From the NCBI GenBank assembly GCA_049609625.1, contig JBMYYR010000011.1, forward strand, positions 1-42,525: 42,525 nucleotides of DNA. Direction: 5' to 3'. Position numbers and translations under genes: made by a program. Every line of letters starts with the position of its first letter. Within the stretch, counting starts at the first letter, position 1. Below, piece after piece: positions 17,152-24,048 of this stretch. This stretch comes from JBMYYR01 sp049609625 (lineage in GTDB: Bacteria > Bacteroidota > Bacteroidia > Flavobacteriales > CAJXXR01). Below the pieces are notes generated by a model. The model was given only the letters and a program-made list of their open reading frames with translations. It made no database searches and was not told the DNA's origin.

Positions 17152-17924
17152 GTTTGAATATATACTCTTACAAAACATTAAAGAACGAAACTATTATTTC
17201 AAACTGGACTAATAAAGTTCACGTTTCAAATACGCATTTTTTTGAAAAATCCAAAGATTTAGGTTTTAGTATAAAATCACAATTAGGAAGTCCTTCTACT
17301 CTTCTTAACGCAGGAAAAACGACCAACTTTGTTTTTAAAATTTCAAATTTAAAGTTAAGCGAAACAGAAATTAACAAGATAAATTCTATAGATTCGAGAA
17401 GTAAAATAATGGACAGGATTAATTCAATTCTTGATGCGAAAGGAAAATTTGAATTTATAAAAACTGAAAAACAAATATTTTCAAACAATCTAGTCCTTAT
17501 TGATAGTAGGTTACCAGAACTATTATCTCAAATAATATATGAATTTTATTCTAGTAAAAAATCTAATATTTCCGATTTGACAGCAAATATTAATTCTAAA
17601 AATCCATTAAATTTTGATATTTCGAATGAACATAAGTTTTACGAATACAAAATTAAACGTTTTTTAACAGACGTAGCTTTAGGAATGATGCCTTCGAAAG
17701 TTTGGACAGGACAATATGATGCAACTGGTGGATATTTGATTGTTAAGGAAAGTGGAGACATTTTATGTTATCACATTTACAACCGAAATGAATTTGAAGA
17801 TTACTTATTTAATAATACAAAATTAGACACAGCAAGTTCAAGCAGACACGATTTTGGAACTATTTACGAAGAAAACGGAGAATTATATTTCAAATTGAAC
17901 TTACAAATCAGATTTACGAAATAA
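17148..17924 (+). CDS. HpaII-family restriction endonuclease, N-terminally short
   Basis: 258 residues. From about residue 38 on it matches the HpaII endonuclease family (Pfam RE_HpaII): LGFSIKSQLGSPSTLLNAGK, KRFLTDVALGMMPSKVW, GQYDATGGYLIVKE, CYHIYNRNEFEDYLFNNTKL, SRHDFGTIY and FKLNLQIRF at the end. HpaII itself is 358 residues and cuts CCGG. Here the first ~100 family residues are missing and the 35 residues before the match do not look like the family N-terminus, so the protein may be inactive. It starts inside the stop of the preceding remnant. The truncated methyltransferase upstream has a different-looking recognition region from M.HpaII, so a cognate methyltransferase is not evident here. 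Confidence 0.82.
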   Translation: MSLNIYSYKTLKNETIISNWTNKVHVSNTHFFEKSKDLGFSIKSQLGSPSTLLNAGKTTNFVFKISNLKLSETEINKINSIDSRSKIMDRINSILDAKGKFEFIKTEKQIFSNNLVLIDSRLPELLSQIIYEFYSSKKSNISDLTANINSKNPLNFDISNEHKFYEYKIKRFLTDVALGMMPSKVWTGQYDATGGYLIVKESGDILCYHIYNRNEFEDYLFNNTKLDTASSSRHDFGTIYEENGELYFKLNLQIRFTK

Positions 17925-18301
17925 GCCAAGGCAAGTTCAAGCACATTTATTTTCCTTGTTGCTAACATGCGTTTACAGCGTGTGTGGTCTACAAATTTAC
18001 GCTATTATCAATACTTTCCTAAGCGTAGCCAGTCTGTAGGTCAGGGCAAATTCACACTTTTATTTTTGGTGATTTTTGAATCGAAAACTGCTTTTTTTCA
18101 TCACTTTGAATGATTTTCATATTTATAAAATGAGTTTGAGTTCAAGCCATTTTACAGGACTTACAAAAGCAGAAGCTTGCGCAACGTAATCCTCTATTCT
18201 TTTAAAGGTTTGCAAATGGATGCTGTAATGCCAAACTATTAATCTGGGAATTTAAAATTTTCCGCTATTTGCCAATTCTACTCGTGGAAGAATAAGCCCT
18301 C
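17925..18301. other. Right junction of the R-M island, no intact gene
   Basis: 377 bases without a convincing gene. An imperfect stem-loop lies at 17989-18039 (CTACA/TGTAG and TACGCT/AGCGTA). On the minus strand a 42-codon open frame without a start codon runs at 18123-18251 (contains KRIEDYVAQASAFV and SPVKWLELKLIL) and looks like a gene remnant. No transposase, integrase or flanking direct repeat was recognised. Confidence 0.45.
17989..18039. repeat. Two-stem inverted repeat at island edge
   Basis: Outer arms CTACA (17989-17993) and TGTAG (18035-18039) and inner arms TACGCT (17998-18003) and AGCGTA (18022-18027) could fold into an interrupted hairpin. The two-stem layout recalls integron attC sites, but the conserved R' core GTTRRRY is not seen, so that is only a suggestion. 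Confidence 0.35.
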
Positions 18302-18856
18302 CTACTCCACCCAAACTCGCATATCAACGTGTTCCAAAGGCTGATCTAAACTATCGGTTTCTAGATTCTGAATTTGCTCCAGAACATCAAAACCTTCAAA
18401 AACTTGAGCGAAAATCATATAATCGCCATCCAAACGTGGGAGTCCACTTTTGTTGCTCACAATATAGAGCTGGCAAGCGTTCGATTGTTTTTCGGGATTG
18501 TTGTCTCTGCCCATACCTACGGCGCCGTATTGGTGTTTGTATTGTGGTAAAAATTCGGGATTGAGCAGATGAGGAGAGTTCTCAAAATATTCAGGTAAAT
18601 CTGGGCAACCACCTTGAATTACAAAGTCTTTTATGACCCGATTGAAATGAAATTGATCGTAATGTTTTTCATTTGCCAGCTTGATAAATGCTGCTTTGTG
18701 GTTTTTGGTTTCGGGATGTAGATGAAACTTTATTGTTCCAAAATTGGTAGAAATCACACCTGTTTGAGCTTCTTTTTTTGGTGTTTTGACAGCATCGGAA
18801 CAGGAAACCATCAAGCTAAAAGAAAGAAGTAAAAAAAGAAGAGTTGGTCTAGTCAT
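18302..18856 (-). CDS. Cyclophilin-type peptidylprolyl isomerase, lipoprotein
   Basis: 184 residues. The N-terminus is a lipoprotein signal with lipobox LMVSC (Cys19), so it is probably anchored in the periplasm-facing membrane. The cyclophilin core follows: GVISTNFGTIKFHLHPETKN, FHFNRVIKDFVIQGGCP, GAVGMGRDNNPEKQSNACQLYIV and GDYMIFAQVFEGFDVLEQIQ. The catalytic Arg of FHRVI-type loops is in FNRVIKDFVIQGG. It catalyses cis-trans isomerisation of Xaa-Pro bonds during folding of exported proteins. Its start overlaps the end of the hemJ gene by 8 bp, so it closes the gpsA-sufS-hemJ run. Confidence 0.92.
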   Translation of the reverse strand: MTRPTLLFLLLSFSLMVSCSDAVKTPKKEAQTGVISTNFGTIKFHLHPETKNHKAAFIKLANEKHYDQFHFNRVIKDFVIQGGCPDLPEYFENSPHLLNPEFLPQYKHQYGAVGMGRDNNPEKQSNACQLYIVSNKSGLPRLDGDYMIFAQVFEGFDVLEQIQNLETDSLDQPLEHVDMRVWVE

Positions 18857-19385
18857 TTTTGTTTCGGATGGATTTATATAATTTTATACCGAGCATCAAC
18901 AAAATGGCCAAGCCAATAAATCCGCCCAGACCTAACCACATGGACAAAAAGGATTTAAGAACAACCAAAAAGACTATAGCAAAGAGTAAAAGTGTAGCGA
19001 CTTCATTAAAAATTCTCAAAAACTGACCAGTCCACAAAACTTCGTTTTGCTGTAGTTTTTTGTAGATATGATGACAATAAAAATGGTAAATCACCAAAAG
19101 GAGCACAGCAAAAAGTTTGAGTTTCATCCAATCTTTACTGAGCCAAGAAGGATTGATAATCAATAAACTCGAACCCAAAATTAAGGTAAGAATCAAAGAC
19201 GGCCAAGTAATGATGGTCCAAAGTCGTTTTGCCATCAATTGATATTGTGGAATGAGGTGTTTTTGTGCCTCTTCAGATTTTTCTGAAGCTTCGGCGTGGT
19301 AGATAAACAGGCGAACAATGTAGAACAAACCTGCAAACCAAGTAACAATAAAAATAATATGTAAAGCTTTGATGTAGAGATACAT
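18849..19385 (-). CDS. hemJ: HemJ-like protoporphyrinogen oxidase (CopD/UPF0093 family membrane protein)
   Basis: 178 residues with about four membrane segments. The N-terminal block MYLYIKALHIIFIVTWFAGL contains the conserved His, Trp and Gly of HemJ, followed by YIVRLFIYHAEA, and a later segment has KLKLFAVLLLVIYHFYCH with the second conserved His region. HemJ oxidises protoporphyrinogen IX to protoporphyrin IX in bacteria lacking HemG/HemY (family knowledge). It follows sufS by 10 bp and overlaps the next gene, so cotranscription is likely. The alternative is a general CopD-family protein, but length and motifs favour HemJ. Confidence 0.8.
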   Translation of the reverse strand: MYLYIKALHIIFIVTWFAGLFYIVRLFIYHAEASEKSEEAQKHLIPQYQLMAKRLWTIITWPSLILTLILGSSLLIINPSWLSKDWMKLKLFAVLLLVIYHFYCHHIYKKLQQNEVLWTGQFLRIFNEVATLLLFAIVFLVVLKSFLSMWLGLGGFIGLAILLMLGIKLYKSIRNKND

Positions 19386-19395
19386 AATGTTGTTT

Positions 19396-20613
19396 TTAAC
19401 TCAATAAAAGAATGGACTTTTTTAATGCGTTCACTAAACTATCAACTTCTTCTTTGGTGTTGTAAAGCGCAAAAGAAGCACGAATAGTTCCCGAAATATT
19501 GAGACAAGCCATCAAAGGTTGTGCACAATGATTTCCTGTTCGAACTGCAATGCCTTGTTGATCGAGCAAAGTACCAATATCGTAACTGTGAATCGATTTG
19601 TGATTAAAAGAAATAGCACCTGCACAATGCTCGGCAGAGCCATAAAGTTCAATATTTTCGATTTTCTCTAATTCCTGATAAGCATATTGAATTAGGCTGT
19701 TTTCGTAAGCTTTTATTTCATCCAAACCTAATGTACTCAGGTAATCTAAACTTGCCTTAAAAGCCACCACGCCAGCAATATTGGGCGTTCCGGCCTCAAA
19801 TTTATGTGGTAAACCCGCGTAAGTTGAGTGTTGCATTTGCACTTGATCAATCATTTCGCCACCACCTCGATAAGGCGGAAGAGCTTCTAAAAGCGCTTGT
19901 TTCCCCCAAAGTACACCCAAACCAGTTGGGCCATAGACTTTGTGAGCCGAAAAAATCAAGACATCGCAATCCAATGTTTTTACATCAATGGTTTGATGCG
20001 CCAAACTCTGGGCGGCATCCAAAATCACTAAAGCACCTTTCTTTTTGGCTAATGCCGAAAATTTCTCATAGTCGTTTTCTATTCCCAAAGCGTTAGAAAC
20101 CATTGCCATAGAAAGTACTTTACAACCTTTTTCTATTTCGGTTCTAAACACATCAAAATCTAAAGCTTTTCCATTAAATGGAATACTAACCAATTCAGCT
20201 CCACGTTGTTGACAAACAAATTGCCAAGGTACAATATTGGAATGATGTTCACTTTCGGCAACAAAAATCCGATCTCCTTTTTGGATATAAGCTTCGCCAA
20301 CAACACTCGAAATCAGATTAATAGCATCTGTTGTGCCGCTCGTAAAAATAAGTTCCTTTGGCGATTGAGCACCAATAAAATGTTGGACAGTTTCTCTTCC
20401 CGCTTCAAAGGCATCCGTTGCTTTCTGACTCAGGTGATGAACGCCACGATGCACATTCGAATTTGTACTTGAATAGTAGTTCGTCAAGGCCTCAATCATC
20501 TGCCGAGGCTTTTGAGTGGTTGCTGCATTATCGAGGTAAATGAGTGGTTTTCCATTCACTTTTTCTTCTAAAATAGGGAAGTCTTTTCTGACTTTTTCAA
20601 TAGGAAAACTCAT
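19396..20613 (-). CDS. sufS: SufS cysteine desulfurase
   Basis: 405 residues, class II (SufS/CsdA) PLP-dependent cysteine desulfurase that removes sulfur from cysteine for Fe-S cluster assembly. The N-terminal hallmark is PLIYLDNAATTQKPRQMIEA; the PLP Lys is in FSAHKVYGPTGLGVLWG (about residue 226); the active-site Cys is in VRTGNHCAQPLM (about 364), the short-loop arrangement of group II enzymes. Its natural partners sufB, sufC and sufD are at 1-2722 on the opposite strand; no sufE/sufU is next to it. It starts 2 bp after gpsA ends and precedes hemJ, so here it belongs to a different operon. Confidence 0.95.
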   Translation of the reverse strand: MSFPIEKVRKDFPILEEKVNGKPLIYLDNAATTQKPRQMIEALTNYYSSTNSNVHRGVHHLSQKATDAFEAGRETVQHFIGAQSPKELIFTSGTTDAINLISSVVGEAYIQKGDRIFVAESEHHSNIVPWQFVCQQRGAELVSIPFNGKALDFDVFRTEIEKGCKVLSMAMVSNALGIENDYEKFSALAKKKGALVILDAAQSLAHQTIDVKTLDCDVLIFSAHKVYGPTGLGVLWGKQALLEALPPYRGGGEMIDQVQMQHSTYAGLPHKFEAGTPNIAGVVAFKASLDYLSTLGLDEIKAYENSLIQYAYQELEKIENIELYGSAEHCAGAISFNHKSIHSYDIGTLLDQQGIAVRTGNHCAQPLMACLNISGTIRASFALYNTKEEVDSLVNALKKSILLLS

Positions 20614-20615
20614 AA

Positions 20616-21611
20616 CTAATCGAGTAAATCGCTTAAAAGCCTAAGTTCAACTTTTGGCGATATTTTTCTATAAATAATATTGTAAGCCGTTTCGGTTATT
20701 GGCATATCAACCTTGTATTTTTCATTGAGCAAATGAATACATTTAATAGCATAATAACCTTCTGCTATCATGTTCATTTCCAGTTGAGAAGCGGATACTG
20801 AATAGCCTTTTCCGAGCATCATTCCAAAGACTCTGTTTCGAGAAAATTTGGAGTAAGACGTTACCAATAAATCACCTAAATAAGCCGAATCGTTGATGTC
20901 TCTATTTATTGGATGATAGGCATCTACAAAGCGTTTTATTTCTCGGATGGCATTTGAAATTAAAACAGCAATAAAATTATCGCCATAACCGATACCGTGG
21001 GCAATTCCCGCCACAATAGTCATCACGTTTTTGAGAACAGCGCTGATTTCAGTTCCATAAATATCATCCGACAAGGTGGTTTTTATAAAACTACAATTAA
21101 GTGCCGAGGCCAAATGTTCGCGCTCTTCTTCGTTTTCGGAAGCTATGGTGAGATATGACAGACGCTCTAAAGCGACTTCTTCGGCGTGACATGGGCCAGA
21201 AATAATACCAATTTGACTGGTTTTGATGCCATAATTTTCGATCAAATATTCGCCAATAATCTGTGTGGTTTCGGGTACGATACCTTTGATGGCAGAAAAG
21301 ACAAACTTACCTTTAAAATCCAAGTTTTTTCCATCCATCGCCTGATGTAAAAATGCCGATGGAATCGCCAAAATAATAACATCAGCCTGAAGAACAACAG
21401 AGCGAATGTCGGTACTAAATTCGATTTTGTTGGTATCAAAATTAGCGTCGGTAATATAATTTGGATTGTGTCCTTGTTTCACAAAATCGGAAATATTATC
21501 CGGATTTCGCATCCACCAAAGCACTTCTTGGCCATTTTTACATAGGATATAAGCCAAAGCCGTTGCCCAACTTCCGCCACCTACAATGGCTATTTTTTTT
21601 TCTTTTTGCAT
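20616..21611 (-). CDS. gpsA: Glycerol-3-phosphate dehydrogenase [NAD(P)+]
   Basis: 331 residues, GpsA, which reduces dihydroxyacetone phosphate to sn-glycerol-3-phosphate for phospholipid synthesis. The N-terminal Rossmann motif is KIAIVGGGSWATALAYIL. The catalytic domain has SAIKGIVPETTQIIGEYL, ISGPCHAEEVALERLSYLTI, the catalytic Lys in EISAVLKNVMTIVAGIAHGI, and DLLVTSYSKFSRNRVFGMML. It is the first gene of the gpsA-sufS-hemJ-PPIase run. A candidate promoter lies in an inverted repeat 80-107 bp upstream. Confidence 0.96.
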   Translation of the reverse strand: MQKEKKIAIVGGGSWATALAYILCKNGQEVLWWMRNPDNISDFVKQGHNPNYITDANFDTNKIEFSTDIRSVVLQADVIILAIPSAFLHQAMDGKNLDFKGKFVFSAIKGIVPETTQIIGEYLIENYGIKTSQIGIISGPCHAEEVALERLSYLTIASENEEEREHLASALNCSFIKTTLSDDIYGTEISAVLKNVMTIVAGIAHGIGYGDNFIAVLISNAIREIKRFVDAYHPINRDINDSAYLGDLLVTSYSKFSRNRVFGMMLGKGYSVSASQLEMNMIAEGYYAIKCIHLLNEKYKVDMPITETAYNIIYRKISPKVELRLLSDLLD

Positions 21612-21691
21612 AAATTGTGATGAATCGAATAGCGGTTTATATCTAACAGAAAGATTTTCAGAGTATTAGATGTTTATTCTTTCGATTTTAC

Positions 21692-21718
21692 CAAAAGTAA
21701 ATGTATTCAATACTTTTG
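21692..21718. repeat. Inverted repeat CAAAAGTA ... TACTTTTG upstream of gpsA
   Basis: Perfect 8-bp inverted repeat (21692-21699 and 21711-21718) with an 11-bp spacer. Each arm read in its own direction is TACTTTTG, matching the -7 consensus TAnnTTTG. The minus-strand copy could drive gpsA 80 bp away. It could also be an operator, or a weak terminator for the small lipoprotein gene ending at 21757. Confidence 0.35.
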
Positions 21719-21756
21719 ACTTGAAGCCTGTTTGGCTAATTTTCGGTAATTTGAAC

Positions 21757-22020
21757 TTATTGTTCTGTACAATCGGATCCAGAAATTTCTGTTCCTAAAA
21801 TAAATTCTTCAAAACTAACATCGTTCAAGCTTTTGGTAATAGTTACATTTCCTTTTGTTACCTCCATGGTACCATCGCCGTTGTCGCAGTAAGTAATTAA
21901 TATTGAGTTTGTTGAATTTGGTTTTAAGCAAACATAACAAGCGCCTTTCGTTTCTTTTTCAGAACAAGAACCAAGGGTGAGCAAAATAAATCCGATTAAA
22001 CTTAATTTAATAATCTGCAT
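21757..22020 (-). CDS. Small lipoprotein of unknown function
   Basis: 87 residues. The N-terminus MQIIKLSLIGFILLTLGSC is a lipoprotein signal with lipobox TLGSC, followed by SEKETKGACYVCLKPN. The CxxC pair in ACYVC and another Cys in ITYCDNGDG and GSDCTEQ could bind metal or form disulfides. No family is recognised. It stands alone on the minus strand between gpsA and a divergent Cys-motif protein. The signal peptide and lipobox make it likely real. Confidence 0.7.
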   Translation of the reverse strand: MQIIKLSLIGFILLTLGSCSEKETKGACYVCLKPNSTNSILITYCDNGDGTMEVTKGNVTITKSLNDVSFEEFILGTEISGSDCTEQ

Positions 22021-22150
22021 AAGTGTTGTGTTTTTAGAGCTGGCAAGATACTGTTTTTTTATGAGTTTAGTTTTGATGAATTTCAGCTTACTATTTGGTA
22101 TGTTATTTGATGTTAATTTCCATCTCGAAACTAAAAAAGAAGCTCAAATC

Positions 22151-22912
22151 ATGAAATACAGCATCAGTATTCCCAAACCTTGCCACGAAAATTGGAACAA
22201 CATGACGCCAACAGAAAAAGGCGCATTTTGTTCTAATTGCCAAAAAGAAGTGATTGATTTTACTTCTAAAAGCAATCGAGAATTAGCCAAATCTTTAAGA
22301 AAAAAAGAGCCTCTTTGCGGGAAATTCAGACCTGAGCAATTGAATGTAGAACTTGCTTACAGAGAAGACAGCAGAGCATCAAAATTCGGATTTTTATTAG
22401 GACTTTCTGGCTTGCTTTCGTTTTCTATGCCTGTTTTTGCTCAAACCTTTCCTGTTGAAACAAGTCAAGAACAGGTTGATATTTCATCTGAAAAAGAGCA
22501 AGTTGTGAATGAAGTTGTTGGTGATACTTTGGAAATTAAAGGACGAGTTTTGGATGAGAAGGGTAAGGCTTTACCAATGTCAAATATCGTTATTAAAAAA
22601 ACAAAAAAAGATGGTAAATCTTACGTTATTCGAGGCGTATCAGCTGATTTTGATGGAAATTATATTATTAGATTTGATAGAAGTAAAGTTGGTGAAGAGT
22701 TTAATGTCGAATTTTCGTTTGTTGGTATGCAAAGAAAAGTGTTGACTTTCAAAACTTCAGAACTTCAAAATCAAACAAGTTTGGATGTTGAATTAGAAGA
22801 TAGCAACATGATATTAGGTGTTGTTATTCATGAATCAGATAGAAAACCTAAAAAACGAAGTCTTTTTACAAGAATTGCAAACATCTTTAGGAAAAAAGAA
22901 AACAGACGCTAA
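22151..22912 (+). CDS. Cys-motif membrane protein with carboxypeptidase-regulatory-like domain
   Basis: 253 residues from the ATG at 22151; the frame stays open to 21977 upstream but that stretch overlaps another gene and lacks homology-like sequence. The N-terminal motif KPCHENWNNMTPTEKGAFCS, followed by NCQKEVIDFT, is a Cys-rich module seen at the start of many Bacteroidota proteins. A hydrophobic segment, FGFLLGLSGLLSFSMPVFAQ (about 80-99), follows. Then comes a CarboxypepD_reg-like domain (LEIKGRVLDEKGKALPMSNI, about 124-143, through FVGMQRKVLTF). The C-terminus is basic. The layout suggests a cytoplasmic Cys module joined across the inner membrane to a periplasmic beta-sandwich. Function unknown. 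Confidence 0.72.
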   Translation: MKYSISIPKPCHENWNNMTPTEKGAFCSNCQKEVIDFTSKSNRELAKSLRKKEPLCGKFRPEQLNVELAYREDSRASKFGFLLGLSGLLSFSMPVFAQTFPVETSQEQVDISSEKEQVVNEVVGDTLEIKGRVLDEKGKALPMSNIVIKKTKKDGKSYVIRGVSADFDGNYIIRFDRSKVGEEFNVEFSFVGMQRKVLTFKTSELQNQTSLDVELEDSNMILGVVIHESDRKPKKRSLFTRIANIFRKKENRR

Positions 22913-22975
22913 GGTTTTTCTTGGAGTTTGATTAGCCATAAGCATATCACTCAGAATAGAGTCAAAACAATAGGC

Positions 22976-23776
22976 TTATAAGACCTTTTTAATAGCCATT
23001 AATTTGCTTAGCAAGCCTTCCACCAAGTCGAGTTTGAGCATATTTGCCCCATCAGATTTGGCAAGCGACGGATTGGGGTGAGTTTCCAAAAACAAACCAT
23101 CAACCCCAACGGCAATTCCAGCTTTAGCAATAGTTTCAATCAATTCTGGTTTGCCACCAGTTACACCAGATTGTTGATTGGGTTGTTGCAAAGAATGTGT
23201 AATATCCAAAATAGTTGGTGCGCCAAAAGCCTGCATGGTCGGAATGGCTCGATAGTCGACAACTAAATCCTGATAGCCAAACATGGTGCCTCGGTCAGTC
23301 AATAAAACATTTTGATTTCCAGACTCTTTCACTTTGTCGAGAGCAAATTTCATGCTTTCGGCAGCCAAAAACTGTCCTTTTTTGATGTTGACCCATTTAC
23401 CTGTTTTGGCAGCAGCCACCAAAAGGTCCGTTTGACGACATAAAAACGCAGGTATTTGAAGCACATCTACATATTGCGCCGCCATAGCCGCTTCGTCGGC
23501 AGTATGAATGTCGGTTACGGTTGGTAAATCTAAGGTTTGACCTACTTTTTTTAGAATTTCAAGTGCCTTTTGGTCGCCAATACCCGTAAAAGAGTCGAGC
23601 CGACTCCGATTGGCTTTTCGGTATGAACCTTTGAAAATCAGGTTAATATCTAATTTTTGACTTATGGATTTGAGTTTAGTGGCAATCTCAAAAGCCATCT
23701 CCTCCCCTTCTATTGCACAAGGGCCAGCGAGTAAAAAAAAACGACCTGAACGATTAAAAAATTGAGTATTGAGCAT
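22976..23776 (-). CDS. kdsA: 3-deoxy-8-phosphooctulonate (KDO-8-P) synthase
   Basis: 266 residues, KdsA, which condenses phosphoenolpyruvate with arabinose-5-phosphate for lipopolysaccharide KDO synthesis. Diagnostic stretches are FFLLAGPCAIEGEEMAFEIA, FKGSYRKANRSRLDSFTGIG, PTVTDIHTADEAAMAAQYVD, LQIPAFLCRQTDLLVAAAKT, NIKKGQFLAAESMKFALDKV and DITHSLQQPN; DGLFLETHPNPSLAKSDGAN is near the end. These include the KANRxS loop and the NIKKGQ motif. It stands as a single minus-strand gene with a good -7 box and short tandem repeats upstream. Confidence 0.97.
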   Translation of the reverse strand: MLNTQFFNRSGRFFLLAGPCAIEGEEMAFEIATKLKSISQKLDINLIFKGSYRKANRSRLDSFTGIGDQKALEILKKVGQTLDLPTVTDIHTADEAAMAAQYVDVLQIPAFLCRQTDLLVAAAKTGKWVNIKKGQFLAAESMKFALDKVKESGNQNVLLTDRGTMFGYQDLVVDYRAIPTMQAFGAPTILDITHSLQQPNQQSGVTGGKPELIETIAKAGIAVGVDGLFLETHPNPSLAKSDGANMLKLDLVEGLLSKLMAIKKVL

Positions 23777-23801
23777 ATATTTTGTATTAATTTTAGGCTC
23801 A

Positions 23802-23809
23802 CAAATATA
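23802..23809 (-). promoter_or_regulatory. Candidate kdsA -7 box TATATTTG
   Basis: Minus-strand TATATTTG matches TAnnTTTG exactly, 26 bp from the kdsA ATG at 23776. The expected -33 zone falls within a GTGT(A/T)TTTTGC-type tandem repeat (23811-23842). Confidence 0.5.
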
Positions 23810-23810
23810 C

Positions 23811-23842
23811 GTGTTTTTGCGTGTATTTTTGCGTGTATTTTC
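23811..23842. repeat. Short tandem repeat GTGTnTTTTGC (three copies)
   Basis: Three successive near-copies: GTGTTTTTGC, GTGTATTTTTGC, GTGTATTTTC. They lie directly upstream of the kdsA -7 box, over the place where a -33 element or activator site would be. Confidence 0.6.
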
Positions 23843-24011
23843 ATAATTCTAACTAGTTGTTTGAGCGATTAAATAATGACTTAAATGAACTAATAGAAAG
23901 CGTTTAGGGATTTCCAATCGACTTAATTTCAACGTTTTTACCTCTGGTTTTATTCTGTCTAAAGCTACTTTTGACCTTAATCTAGAACGAATCTATTATG
24001 CTAAAACAGAA

Positions 24012-24044
24012 TTGAGAAATTTGAGTAAAAAAACAATACCTTTG
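24012..24044 (+). promoter_or_regulatory. rlmN promoter, probably giving a leaderless mRNA
   Basis: -33 TTG at 24012-24014, 22-bp spacer, -7 box TACCTTTG at 24037-24044, an exact fit to the Bacteroidota promoter (TTG, 17-23 bp, TAnnTTTG). The rlmN ATG begins only 4 bp after the -7 box, at or very near the predicted transcription start. Confidence 0.6.
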
Positions 24045-24048
24045 CGCT

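Noticed and set aside
14703..17924. The methyltransferase as the cognate partner of the HpaII-like enzyme
   Set aside because: Its recognition region differs from M.HpaII by eye, and a different nuclease gene sits directly behind it; pairing cannot be claimed.
21977..22150. Upstream extension of the Cys-motif protein
   Set aside because: It overlaps the start of the opposite-strand lipoprotein and adds an unrelated hydrophobic stretch before the conserved KPCHENW module.
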